Assembly: GCF_035277725.1 (NCBI RefSeq)
Contig: NZ_DATEJY010000124.1
Span: forward strand, 1 to 64,000
Source: Dyella_B sp035277725
GTDB lineage: Bacteria; Pseudomonadota; Gammaproteobacteria; Xanthomonadales; Rhodanobacteraceae
Length of the DNA: 64,000 bases
Direction: 5' to 3'
Shown: piece by piece, positions 33,657-41,413 of the stretch
Layout: each line of letters starts with the position of its first letter
How positions within the stretch are numbered: position 1 is the first letter of the stretch
Notes under the pieces: model-generated
What the model saw: the letters and a program-made list of their open reading frames with translations, nothing else
What the model was told of the DNA's origin: nothing
Database searches by the model: none
Position numbers and translations under genes: made by a program

Positions 33657-33848
33657 ATGATGCATGGTCGACGCGCGACAATGTTTCACGCAGTGATCGT
33701 TGTGATGTCGACAATCATTGTCGTGTCCGTGTGGGCGATAAGCGTGCTGACTGATATTCTGGTGCGCAATATTTTGCGAGAACAAACTCGACGCCGGCAC
33801 GCGCCGTCGAGTGACCCCAGAATTAGTCAAAACAGGGAGACACTATGA
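33657..33848 (+). CDS. Possible small membrane protein
   Basis: 63 codons with one strong hydrophobic segment (FHAVIVVMSTIIVVSVWAISVL). No clear ribosome site and no recognised family; overlaps the next start by 4 bp. May be real or chance. Confidence 0.35.
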   Translation: MMHGRRATMFHAVIVVMSTIIVVSVWAISVLTDILVRNILREQTRRRHAPSSDPRISQNRETL

Positions 33849-34081
33849 TCTTGATGGCCCACCATCTCACGGAGTTGATCACGCCCGCCGCGGAGCTGAT
33901 TCGTCACGTGGAAGCGTTGCGTCAGCGCCTCGATGCACTGGATGCGGCGTCGACGGGTATCGCCGAAGGCATGCGCCGGAACGTGCTGCATGCCGATGCT
34001 GCCTATCAGCTTCTGGATGTGATCAGCACGGACCTCAAGGTGCGCGCTGATCAGTTGCTACGGTTGCTTGCCTCAGAATAA
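33845..34081 (+). CDS. Hypothetical small helical protein
   Basis: 78 residues, all-helical (LIRHVEALRQRLDALDAASTGIAEGM). CAGGGAGACACT gives a good ribosome site. Its pattern (GM ... ADAAYQLLDVI ... DQLLRLL) resembles the N-terminal part of the 37953-38309 protein (AGMVDADHLYTLM), which also sits next to the domain shared by the two replication proteins. Confidence 0.6.
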   Translation: MILMAHHLTELITPAAELIRHVEALRQRLDALDAASTGIAEGMRRNVLHADAAYQLLDVISTDLKVRADQLLRLLASE

Positions 34082-34088
34082 AACACTT

Positions 34089-34115
34089 GGCGGGTAACGG
34101 TATACGTTGCCCGCC
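34089..34115. terminator. Bidirectional hairpin between early genes and integrase
   Basis: GGCGGGTAACG (34089-34099) pairs with CGTTGCCCGCC (34105-34115) with one G-T wobble and a 5-nt loop. Lies between convergent genes; its right arm reaches the first base of the integrase stop codon. T-rich bases follow only on the leftward strand. Confidence 0.65.
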
Positions 34116-35356
34116 TACGCAACCTTCCGCAATGCGGTAGGCCGCTCCACATCCTTTACGCGCAATTTGTCCAGGTAGTCTGCCCAGGCTTGCATCATGG
34201 CGCGCCGCTCTTCCAGATACTGAGCCTTGTTGTATGTGGCACGGATGAAGTTTTTATCTTTATGTGCAAGCTGGCGCTCGATAGCATCTTCACTCCACCC
34301 TGCTTCATTAAGTGCGGTGCTCGCCATGTGCCTGAAGCCATGTGCCACGATTTCACCTTTGAAACCCATGCGATGCAACGCGGCATTGAGCGTGTTTTCT
34401 GATAAAGGACGAGTTGCCGTACGCTCACCAGGGAAAACATAACGGCCCGCTCCCGTCAAAGGTTTCAACCCGATAAGAATCTGCACTGCTTGACGACTCA
34501 ATGGGACAACGTGCGGCTTTGCCACTTTCTTTTGTGCCTTGCGCAGCTTGAGGCGGCTTCCAGGTACCAACCATTCCCCTTTTTCCAGGTCAAACTCGCT
34601 CCATTCTGCAAAGCGAAGTTCTCCGGGCCGGGTGAACACGAGGGGTGACAGCTTCAACGCGGCGCGCGTGATATAGGTGCCTGAATATCCTTCAATGGCC
34701 CGCAAAAGTTCGCCAATGCGTTCCGGCTCTGTAATGGTAGGGAAATTGTTCTGGTCGATGGGCTTTAATGCTCCCTGCAAATCCGCAGCAGGATCACGCT
34801 CGGCAACACCCTTGACTATCGCGTAACGGAAGACGTGACTTAGCCAACGCCGCAGTCGATGTCCTGTTTCTTTGGCTCCTCGCTGCTGAATTTCCTGCAA
34901 ACGGACAAGAAGATCACGCGGTTCTATGCTCCCAATGGGACGATCACCGAGCCACGGAAAAATGTCGTTCTCCATGGAATGGATGATGCGCTCAGCATAG
35001 GTTTCGGACCATTCGTCCCTATGCAGCCGATACCATTCGGTCACTACCGCCTTCACGCTGTTCTCGGTTTGAACTTTCAGCGCCCGCTTAGCCATTTTGC
35101 GATGGCTGCTTGGATCAACGCCTGACGCTAAAACCTTCCGTGCTTCATCACAGGCTTCACGGGCTTGCGCCAAACTCACCTCCGGGAAAACACCGTGCCC
35201 AATCATCATGGCCTTTCCAAGGTATCGGTACTTCTGGCGCCAATACTTCGCCCCATTGGGCATGACCTGTAGATAGAGTCCCCTACCTGCAGCGAGCCGA
35301 TATGGCTTTTCTCTTGGTTGCGCGTTGCGTGCAGCTAGGGCGGTCAGTTCTGCCAT
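34115..35356 (-). CDS. int: Tyrosine integrase, P4 type
   Basis: 413 residues. N-terminal DUF4102-type arm-binding domain (LTALAARNAQPREKPYRLAAGRGLYLQV), core-binding domain, and catalytic domain with R243 (TRPGELR), H339-x-x-R342 (HGFRH), H365 (LAHKD) and Tyr375 (ATYNKAQYLEERR). This class inserts elements at tRNA 3' ends. It reads away from the 3' tRNA-Asn fragment at 35578, the normal tRNA-int arrangement. A nested dyad lies 42-85 bp upstream of its start. Confidence 0.93.
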   Translation of the reverse strand: MAELTALAARNAQPREKPYRLAAGRGLYLQVMPNGAKYWRQKYRYLGKAMMIGHGVFPEVSLAQAREACDEARKVLASGVDPSSHRKMAKRALKVQTENSVKAVVTEWYRLHRDEWSETYAERIIHSMENDIFPWLGDRPIGSIEPRDLLVRLQEIQQRGAKETGHRLRRWLSHVFRYAIVKGVAERDPAADLQGALKPIDQNNFPTITEPERIGELLRAIEGYSGTYITRAALKLSPLVFTRPGELRFAEWSEFDLEKGEWLVPGSRLKLRKAQKKVAKPHVVPLSRQAVQILIGLKPLTGAGRYVFPGERTATRPLSENTLNAALHRMGFKGEIVAHGFRHMASTALNEAGWSEDAIERQLAHKDKNFIRATYNKAQYLEERRAMMQAWADYLDKLRVKDVERPTALRKVA

Positions 35357-35397
35357 CGTTTCTCTCTCCGTGCTTTGCGACGGAGGGAGTGTGCCCT

Positions 35398-35441
35398 GGG
35401 GTACATAGCTGTCGCAATATCTTGCGGCATCTATGTACCCC
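35398..35441. promoter_or_regulatory. Nested dyad upstream of integrase
   Basis: Outer arms GGGGTACATAG (35398-35408) and CTATGTACCCC (35431-35441) are perfect 11-bp inverted repeats. Inner arms CGCAA (35413-35417) and TTGCG (35422-35426) share almost the same centre. Between int and the att remnant, it may bind integrase arms, AlpA or a repressor of int. Confidence 0.65.
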
Positions 35442-35507
35442 TAAAAATACCCTCATCCGCGTTGCGCTTTGCTGAGAGACCATGAGAAGAACTGCAACGA
35501 CAGATGC

Positions 35508-35536
35508 AAAAAAGCCCGCATAAAAGCGGGCTTTTT
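35508..35536. terminator. Bidirectional rho-independent terminator
   Basis: AGCCCGC (35513-35519) and GCGGGCT (35526-35532) with loop ATAAAA, flanked by A5-6 on the left and T5 on the right, so it can act on both strands. It separates the integrase promoter region from the att site. Confidence 0.8.
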
Positions 35537-35577
35537 CAGAATGCTGAGGTTCAGTGAGGGAACCTGAGAAGAAACTA

Positions 35578-35629
35578 TGGCGCCCGAAGTTGGACTCGAA
35601 CCAACGACCCCCTGATTAACAGTCAGATA
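35578..35629 (-). other. 3' half of tRNA-Asn(GTT): attachment-site remnant
   Basis: On the minus strand the sequence runs from a full anticodon arm (stem, loop CTGTTAA with anticodon at 35618-35620) through variable region and T arm (GGTTCGAGTCC) to the acceptor 3' strand and CCA at 35580-35578. No D arm or 5' acceptor strand exists upstream (35630 onward), so it is not a functional tRNA. It is the kind of repeat left when an element integrates into the anticodon-to-3' part of a tRNA gene. Confidence 0.85.
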
Positions 35630-35806
35630 AATTTAATCGAAAAATCAAATAGTTAGATGGCTCCAATTTATACAAATTGGGTTCGCGCGCTTCCTTTTAT
35701 CAATAGGTTACGCGGGAATTTTATGCACCGATTCCAGCAGCTATCAGAGAGCCACTTCCAGTACGCCGGGGTTTTCCAAGGCACCACAACAATGCAGTTC
35801 GTCATA
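35630..35806. other. AT-rich junction segment without a gene
   Basis: No credible gene. Contains a small perfect dyad CCAATTT (35663-35669) / AAATTGG (35674-35680). It begins directly at the break in the tRNA-Asn fragment and lies downstream of the leftward membrane-protein gene. Confidence 0.5.
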
Positions 35807-36178
35807 TCAATGGCTGACCGCAGATTTCACATGGACCCATTCCTGGTATCTGGTGACGATGATGATGCAAAACTCGCCACCAAAGACCAGCGTGAAAGAG
35901 ATGAAAACCAACCAGAGTGCTTGCGCCAACCGTCCTTCGGGCCAGTGCTTAGCACAGAAGTGGAAAAGGGTGCCCCCAATATAGAAAACTGCAATTAAGG
36001 TTCCCAAAACCGACACGAGTTTCGGTCCGACGCGGCCAAACTGCCAATGGTCATATCCCACTGCATAGGACAAACTGAGCACCGTCAACCCGAAGCCGTA
36101 ATTTCTGACCAGGTCCAACCCGTCCTTGAGCATATCGAGGCGAGCATTGCGGGATTTCACGTTCACGAGCGTATCCAT
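35807..36178 (-). CDS. Membrane protein of unknown function
   Basis: 123 residues from ATG 36178 (a GTG at 36214 is an alternative). A basic N-terminus is followed by about three hydrophobic helices (FGLTVLSLSYAVGY; LVSVLGTLIAVFYIGGTLFHF; ALWLVFISFTLVFGGEFCIIIV). No family recognised. AT-rich; nearest gene to the att remnant, a usual cargo position. Confidence 0.55.
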   Translation of the reverse strand: MDTLVNVKSRNARLDMLKDGLDLVRNYGFGLTVLSLSYAVGYDHWQFGRVGPKLVSVLGTLIAVFYIGGTLFHFCAKHWPEGRLAQALWLVFISFTLVFGGEFCIIIVTRYQEWVHVKSAVSH

Positions 36179-36405
36179 TCGGGCAGATAACTTCTTATCG
36201 GCGACGCAAGCCACTTCTGGAGCGATGACTTGGTTTATTCCGCGTCGACTATGCGGCGCAGCCGTTCTGTCGAGTATGCGACACCGGGCACGAGTGGAAG
36301 ATTCTTTTCGCGCCCGGCAAGGGCCGAGGAATCCCGCCCCTATTACGCCCCTAAAGCGTGAGCGATATGCTATTTAGGCCAAAGTGACCACATGCAGGAA
36401 CACCC

Positions 36406-36894
36406 ATGGACTACGCCTCCATAAGCACAGCATTCACCGCACTTTCCCATGCTAAGCAACTTGGCGAAGCGATGATCGGCCTTCGCGACTTCAATAAGGT
36501 CGCTTCGATCATATCGGAGATGAACGGTCAGCTCTTAAAAGCACAGGACAACCTGTTCACACACAATGCCCAATTTGCGGAGCTGCAAGGCAAATACTTC
36601 GAAGCTTGTGAAGAAATTCGCAAGCTCAACGAAGCACTGGCCGAGCGCGGTCGCTATGCATTATTTCAGCTTTCGCCAGGTGTTTTCGTATATCGAGCGT
36701 CTGAAGCATCTGGCGAGCCACAGCATTATTTATGTCAGCCATGCTTTGACAGCGGCAAGAAGGCTGTTCTGCAGAAAAATCGAAAGTACGGAACCATCAC
36801 CATCGACTGCCCAATGTGTAAGCAGCAATTTAAGACAGGTGAGGTCGTTGAACGCCCAGCCCCACCGAGAAGAAATACGCATTGGATGGCTTGA
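36406..36894 (+). CDS. Coiled-coil protein with C-terminal zinc ribbon
   Basis: 162 residues. Residues ~30-80 are coiled coil (EMNGQLLKAQDNLFTHNAQFAELQGKYFEA in part), then a short beta segment and a zinc ribbon C110-QP-C113 ... C135-PM-C138. This layout is seen in uncharacterised phage- or host-defence-associated proteins, but no function is established. AGGAACACCC precedes the ATG. Confidence 0.65.
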   Translation: MDYASISTAFTALSHAKQLGEAMIGLRDFNKVASIISEMNGQLLKAQDNLFTHNAQFAELQGKYFEACEEIRKLNEALAERGRYALFQLSPGVFVYRASEASGEPQHYLCQPCFDSGKKAVLQKNRKYGTITIDCPMCKQQFKTGEVVERPAPPRRNTHWMA

Positions 36895-37036
36895 GTGCAA
36901 GCCATGGGGCAGCGACGGAGGCCTGCTAAAGAAACCAACAAAGCATTCCGCAGCCTGCGTGACCAAGTATCTGGGTATACAGCTTGAAGCACGTCGACGG
37001 TCTAGTTTTTCTAAGAACCAAATAAGAGGAAAATCC

Positions 37037-37342
37037 ATGCGTACATATGGAGTAATCTGTGACGCCACCGGTTTCGTTGTCTTCGTAGGCCACGCCACAA
37101 ACCCAGTGGATGCGTGTAACCGAGCAACCAGGGAAGCCGACGCATGGGGAACACTCGGGCCGTTTCAACGCTCTGTGGGTGGGGCACCACGCGGAGATGA
37201 GCTCGATTGGCTAGAGCTGTCTGTGTATGACGTCACCGGTTTGTTGGAACCGATGCCCCACGTGGGCATCGATGATGAAGCTGCTTTAGCGGCGATGACA
37301 GAGGACACGCATATCGACCAGTTCATCGCACGACAGTATTGA
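37037..37342 (+). CDS. Hypothetical protein, 101 residues
   Basis: Starts at ATG 37037 after an AAGAGGA ribosome site; the upstream in-frame extension has no support. Compact alpha/beta protein (MRTYGVICDATGFVVFVGHATNPVDACNRA), acidic C-terminus. Not recognised. Confidence 0.6.
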   Translation: MRTYGVICDATGFVVFVGHATNPVDACNRATREADAWGTLGPFQRSVGGAPRGDELDWLELSVYDVTGLLEPMPHVGIDDEAALAAMTEDTHIDQFIARQY

Positions 37343-37402
37343 TCTTCGATAAGCAGTTAAGGCAACACCGCCGCGTGATACGGCGCTTGATCAAGAACAG
37401 CT

Positions 37403-37762
37403 TCATTTCGGTCTCGGTGGCGAGTCCTCGGGCTTCACCGTTGTCAGGGTGGCACCGAGTATCTGCACACTGCTCTGAATTTCATCGTGCAGACTCGCGT
37501 GATGCACCAAGCCGGTAACCTCCCCTTCCTCGTTTCGATTCAGTGTCACTTTTTGACCTTGCCCTTGTGCTTCAAGCATACGAGCCGGCAGTTCAACATG
37601 CGCGCGCAGCGTCTTGACTTGGTTGCGCAGTTCCTTGCTGCTGCTTCGCGCAAACCACCAGCTAATTGCATAACCGATCAGCCCACCACCCATCAGGCCG
37701 ACCACCAAGGCTACGGTAGGGTCACCGAAAATATGATTGAGCCAAGCGTGCATTGGCGACAT
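37403..37762 (-). CDS. Single-pass membrane protein
   Basis: 119 residues from ATG 37762. One strong hydrophobic helix near the N-terminus (VALVVGLMGGGLIGYAISWWFA) and a charged cytoplasmic-type tail (SSSKELRNQVKTLRAHVELP). No family recognised. Leftward, isolated between rightward genes. Confidence 0.55.
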   Translation of the reverse strand: MSPMHAWLNHIFGDPTVALVVGLMGGGLIGYAISWWFARSSSKELRNQVKTLRAHVELPARMLEAQGQGQKVTLNRNEEGEVTGLVHHASLHDEIQSSVQILGATLTTVKPEDSPPRPK

Positions 37763-37952
37763 ATCAGTTCTCCCCCCCGGTCGTCCGAATGGGCAAACGA
37801 ATTGCCCGCCCTCAAGGAACTGGTACCAGCTTAGCCGAGGCAATCACGTGCCACTGTTGATCCACTTCGCTCCACAAACTACCAACGAAAAAACTTGCGT
37901 TAGTCATTGTGGGCCACGATGTTATCCGGAGGAACAGAAGGGAATAACCGGA

Positions 37953-38309
37953 ATGACTACAGCAGCAACACTTCTCACGTTGATCGTCCACGCCCAGCAG
38001 CACGTCGCGGCCTTGGAAAGCCTGGCTGCCGGCATGGTTGCAGGACTGCGCGCCGGCATGGTCGACGCCGACCACCTGTACACGCTGATGACCACGCAAA
38101 CGCGCGCCATCCACGCACAACTGGACGAAGTGGTCGCAACGATGGAGAAGGTGGAACTGCAGAGAGCCAGGAACGATAGCGACGGGCCACCTCTATATAG
38201 GCCCCAATGTTTGGCATCGTCGGAAAAAGGTAATTTTGGTAACCACACCGGCAAAACATCCCATTTCTTTCGCTCAATCAATGATTTAGGCGAGATCGGA
38301 AAAAGGTAA
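37953..38309 (+). CDS. Hypothetical helical protein overlapping the iteron array
   Basis: 118 residues from ATG 37953. The first ~75 are helical (LLTLIVHAQQHVAALESLAAGM) and resemble the 33845-34081 protein in pattern. The last ~30 codons run through the first GGTAAT repeats and look less protein-like, so the natural protein may once have ended earlier. Confidence 0.5.
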   Translation: MTTAATLLTLIVHAQQHVAALESLAAGMVAGLRAGMVDADHLYTLMTTQTRAIHAQLDEVVATMEKVELQRARNDSDGPPLYRPQCLASSEKGNFGNHTGKTSHFFRSINDLGEIGKR

Positions 38310-38436
38310 TCCAAAGGTAATTTGAGGTAATTCGATTACCTTTCTGGAAGGTAATTTTTCCCTTCCACCATTGCCTTTACATTCAAGCACTTACGGAGAA
38401 GGGTAATTTTTATTACCTTGAGATTACCTTTTTCCG
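38221..38436. repeat. GGTAAT iteron array, candidate origin or operator
   Basis: A 14-mer CGGAAAAAGGTAAT occurs at 38221-38234 and 38297-38310, and its exact inverse at 38423-38436. Further GGTAAT copies: 38316, 38326, 38350, 38402; inverse ATTACC at 38335 and 38412; GGTAAC at 38238. Three copies at 38305, 38316 and 38326 are 10-11 bp apart, one helical turn, so a protein could line them on one face. A/T-rich flanks fit a melting region. It lies 160 bp upstream of the KilA-N gene. Confidence 0.75.
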
Positions 38437-38597
38437 TAACCCGATTTTAAAAATTAAAACAAAGGCTTAGATTGCCTTTCGGCAACACGGTCACCAAAAT
38501 CACCTTTTCCAAAATCGAATCCGGCGATGGTCTCCCTCGGGACCATCCTTGGCGTCATTTCGGCTTACTGGCTCTTTATCCCGTATGGAGGACACCC

Positions 38598-39485
38598 TTG
38601 CAGGAACTCACCATCCTTAAGACCACGATCCGCCGCGATAGCGCCGGTCGCTTCTGCCTCAATGACTTGCATCGTGTCGCAGGTGGCGAAGCGCGCCACA
38701 GTCCAAACCGCTATACCCGCACCGAAGGCTTTCAAGCCTTGGTCGCTGAGCAAACGCCAGAAATGGCGTTTGCTCCAGTGGCCTTGGTTCACGGCGGTGC
38801 CTCCCCCGGCACCTACGTCACCAAGGAACTGGTCTATGCCTATGCCATGTGGGTCAGTCCGAAATTCCACCTGGCCGTGATCCGCGCGTTTGATGCCCTG
38901 GTCACGGGCCAGCCGCCCTCCCCCATCTGCGCGGACGAGCACCCGATCGTCGCCCAGTTCTGGGACACCTACGAGGAACTCATCGAACGCGGGGAGCGCG
39001 TGAACTATTCCGACAACCAGGGATTGATCGCGATCCACCTGACGACCCTGATCCTTGCCGCGTGGCGACGTGGTCTTCCCATCGCCGAACGTTCCAAGCT
39101 AAGTCGCCTGCTCAAAACCTCGCTGCAATACCCCTTCATCGGTCGCGAGGATATGTTTTCCCGTGGCCGGCGCATCCCGAAGTGCTGGGTCTTCCGCGAC
39201 GATGGCCGCCGCCAGCATAGGGCGGATGCAACGCCGCTGCGCCTCACCGGCCCCGTCAGCGCCGCACCCGATATCGTCTTCTCTCAAAACCGGCATGAGC
39301 TGGCCGATAAGTGCAGCGACATCGCCCTGCGTATCGGCGATACCGCCCATGCGCTGGCAGGCGTGGGAGAGGCGCTGCGGAAAAATGCGATGGAGCCCCA
39401 TCAGGCCATTACGCTCCTGAGTAGCCTGATGCGCGACCTCGGCTCGCACATCGAAGCTGCCGACCCCGCGTGGCACCAAGCCTAA
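38598..39485 (+). CDS. KilA-N domain protein with primase-type C-terminal domain
   Basis: 295 residues from TTG 38598, chosen because GGAGG (38587-38591) lies 6 bp upstream; a TTG at 38472 is in frame but has no such site. KilA-N DNA-binding domain at residues ~10-105 (GRFCLNDLHRVAGG, HSPNRYTRTEGF, YVTKELVYAYAMWVSPKFHLAVIRAFD). Residues ~115-200 (HPIVAQFWDTYEELI to KCWVFRDD) match the C-terminal domain of the prophage 1 primase. The final part is helical. Probably binds the GGTAAT array and regulates its own gene or replication; inferred. Confidence 0.75.
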   Translation: MQELTILKTTIRRDSAGRFCLNDLHRVAGGEARHSPNRYTRTEGFQALVAEQTPEMAFAPVALVHGGASPGTYVTKELVYAYAMWVSPKFHLAVIRAFDALVTGQPPSPICADEHPIVAQFWDTYEELIERGERVNYSDNQGLIAIHLTTLILAAWRRGLPIAERSKLSRLLKTSLQYPFIGREDMFSRGRRIPKCWVFRDDGRRQHRADATPLRLTGPVSAAPDIVFSQNRHELADKCSDIALRIGDTAHALAGVGEALRKNAMEPHQAITLLSSLMRDLGSHIEAADPAWHQA

Positions 39486-39801
39486 AACGCGAAGTGCCCC
39501 GTCTTCCGATGCGTCAAACCGCGTCACCCGGGCGCCCGTTCCGAGCCCTATCGGGGCTTGCCATGGCCCCGTTTTCGGCCTTGCGTCACCTGCGTCAAAA
39601 GCGAGGGGGGAAGCGCGCAGGCGAGGAGGGGGACGACCGCGCGACCGCGATCGATCCCGCCTATCATTGGGGCGGCGCGGTATACACAGGGCTTTCACGG
39701 GCCTTTCACGGGACATGTCATTGCATCCAAGTGGCGCGCGGCTAATGTGAAGGCAACGAAATTTCGTTAGTCTTGGACCACAGGGATCAAGGGGGACAGG
39801 A
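39486..39801. other. 316-bp gene-free segment with GCGTCA repeats
   Basis: No convincing coding frame. GCGTCA occurs at 39511, 39521, 39583 and 39592, as two close pairs about 10 bp apart. AGGGGGACAGGA at 39789-39801 is the ribosome site for the following GTG start. Confidence 0.45.
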
Positions 39802-40061
39802 GTGAACCAACTAGCCACTATTGCAAGCAGGCGAGCAGGTGCCTGCCTTGTGGTGCGCACCCCAAATGCATGGGCAGACCAACTTTTCACCGTCGACGTA
39901 CTCAACCTTGGCGGCCTTTGGCATACATGTGCCGCCAAGTTGTATGCGAACTTTTCTCAGACCTTGAGATCAACGGTGAGCACAGCCATTTTCTCCGGAC
40001 GTGGAACTCCGCGCCCGACCTTCCCCTCTCTATTCTGAAAAACCAGGCACATGGTCCTTGA
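39802..40061 (+). pseudogene. First gene of an unknown operon, apparently frameshifted
   Basis: GTG 39802 with a strong ribosome site opens MNQLATIASRRAGACLVVRTPNAWADQLFTVDVLNLGG (in pieces), plausible protein to about 39955. That frame then becomes Ser/Thr/Arg-rich and stops at 40038, whereas the next frame from ~39960 reads DLEINGEHSHFLRTWNSAPD and ends at 40061, overlapping the next ATG by 11 bp as operon genes do. A single indel near 39960, or a programmed shift, would join them. Product unknown. Confidence 0.5.
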
Positions 40062-40794
40062 AAGTTGCTCCCTTACCCTTTTCCTGAACGGAGTTCTGCA
40101 GGGCAGGCCTGAAGATATTTGGGGTGCTCTCGGCCTGCCTGGCCCGGAATCTGTTAACGCTCGACCAGTCGACAAGTCGGCCGTTGTTCTTGCTTCCGAC
40201 GAAAGCTACGCGTACATGCTTTCAGTAGGGCCTGGCCGCCTAGACTTGTCGCTGCGCGGAACCGCGAAAGATGTTCATCAAGAGAAGCAAGGAAACCTGT
40301 TCGGCTTAATTGATTTCGAAAAAGCTTTCGCACGCGTCCGGGAAATATTGGACGCACTAGCAAAACTTGAATTCAATGTGGAGATCAATCGAGTAGCTGT
40401 TCAGGCGAACGCAGTGTGGAATGAAGATTCATTGAAATCTGCGAATGCAATCGTCTTGCAACGGTTTCCGTACCTTACTTCTCAAGCGGCAGACCTTACT
40501 GACCTAGCTGTGCAGGGCAATGAACACGCCACTAGTGAAACGGTTGGAGAAACTCAATTCAACTTGCTCCAGCAGTGGGCGGTGGTTCAACAGCAAGCGA
40601 TGGTCGTACTTTTTGGCTCTTTGCCTCTTCCAAAAACAGCATCTGCACCGATGTGGCTGGTACGTGGAACGATGGATTTTAATACCTCGCCCGCCGTAGA
40701 CGTAAAATGGCCGCTTGCAACTGCATACAAATTGCAGAGCGAGCTTTTTGAACGAGTAACAACCAAGTATCGGGAGTGGGCTCGTGAAAAGTAA
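40051..40794 (+). CDS. Unknown protein A of the accessory operon
   Basis: 247 residues, not recognised. Alpha/beta throughout, with ILDALAKLEFNVEINRVAVQANAVW in the middle and a C-terminal segment DFNTSPAVDVKWPLATAYKLQSELF that pairs beta strand and helix. No signal or membrane region. Overlaps the next gene by 11 bp. AT-richer than phage structural genes, suggesting separate acquisition. Location next to the portal end matches the old/tin side of P2. Confidence 0.65.
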   Translation: MVLESCSLTLFLNGVLQGRPEDIWGALGLPGPESVNARPVDKSAVVLASDESYAYMLSVGPGRLDLSLRGTAKDVHQEKQGNLFGLIDFEKAFARVREILDALAKLEFNVEINRVAVQANAVWNEDSLKSANAIVLQRFPYLTSQAADLTDLAVQGNEHATSETVGETQFNLLQQWAVVQQQAMVVLFGSLPLPKTASAPMWLVRGTMDFNTSPAVDVKWPLATAYKLQSELFERVTTKYREWAREK

Positions 40795-41413
40795 ACTTTC
40801 CGTACTTCAAATTTCGTCTACTTCAGCCTCGACTGAAACTAACGAAGCTCGAACGTTTGTCGTGGCGGTTACGAGCAAGACGGCGCTAGATGACGTGCAT
40901 ATTCATACCCACGAGTGGGAATTGGTGTCGCGCGAGCTCTACTCACTCTGCAATTACGGGGAGAACTGCGACGCTTTCGCTGTAGCAGCAGCAAATGTCG
41001 TTCTCAATGAATTGAAAACCGCTGATATACCAGCGCCAATGTTGTCGTGGGACGAAGATGGCGACGTGACTTTCTCGTGGTACAAAGACGACCTTATTGC
41101 AGCGCTAATCGTTTCTGGAAAAGACGTTCAATCAATGGTCACCGCCGGCAGCAAACTTGAGTATGTTGGAAAGAAAACGCCACTCACGGACAAAGCTCTA
41201 AACGCAATATGGCCATTTCTCCCGAATCTAAATCCGCAAAACTGGCACTTCTTGATCGGCGAGCCGGCAACCCGCTCCCTAACGAAGAAGATGTTAGACG
41301 ACAAATTTTCTGGAAACGCATGTATTACGTCGGACAAGTGCGCACCGGCCAACTTCAAAACTACCCCGTGGGAGCATTCGTTTTTCAATCAAGAACCAAC
41401 GAACACGGAGTAA
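40784..41413 (+). CDS. Unknown protein B of the accessory operon
   Basis: 209 residues, starting GTG 40784. Soluble; acidic middle (WDEDGDVTFSWYKDDLIAALIVSGK). No family recognised. The last 68 codons are overlapped by the next open frame, so either this C-terminus or the next N-terminus may be over-called. Confidence 0.6.
   Translation: MKSKLSVLQISSTSASTETNEARTFVVAVTSKTALDDVHIHTHEWELVSRELYSLCNYGENCDAFAVAAANVVLNELKTADIPAPMLSWDEDGDVTFSWYKDDLIAALIVSGKDVQSMVTAGSKLEYVGKKTPLTDKALNAIWPFLPNLNPQNWHFLIGEPATRSLTKKMLDDKFSGNACITSDKCAPANFKTTPWEHSFFNQEPTNTE

Larger units (their letters stand above)
5186..35625. mobile_element. Prophage 1, P2-like
   Basis: Contains a nearly complete P2-type gene set: Q, P, O, N, M, L, X, holins, endolysin, Rz/Rz1, R, S, J, I, H, V, W, FI, FII, E/E', T, U, D, repressor, Ogr-like activator, AlpA, primase-helicase and integrase. 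The right border is placed at a 3' tRNA-Asn fragment behind the integrase. The left border is put at the end of the portal gene because Rhs sequence begins there, but no matching repeat is visible, so it is uncertain. O (amber) and V (ochre) look damaged and V-W are displaced, so the element may be defective on its own. Confidence 0.85.

Noticed and set aside
35578..35629. Functional tRNA-Asn
   Set aside because: Only anticodon arm to CCA is present; D arm and 5' acceptor strand are missing.
38221..38436. CRISPR-like array
   Set aside because: Repeat units are 6-14 bp, irregularly spaced and in both orientations; no spacers of constant length and no cas genes.
39470..39745. 91-codon frame after the KilA-N gene
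   Set aside because: Basic, low-complexity translation without ribosome site; treated as gene-free sequence with repeats.
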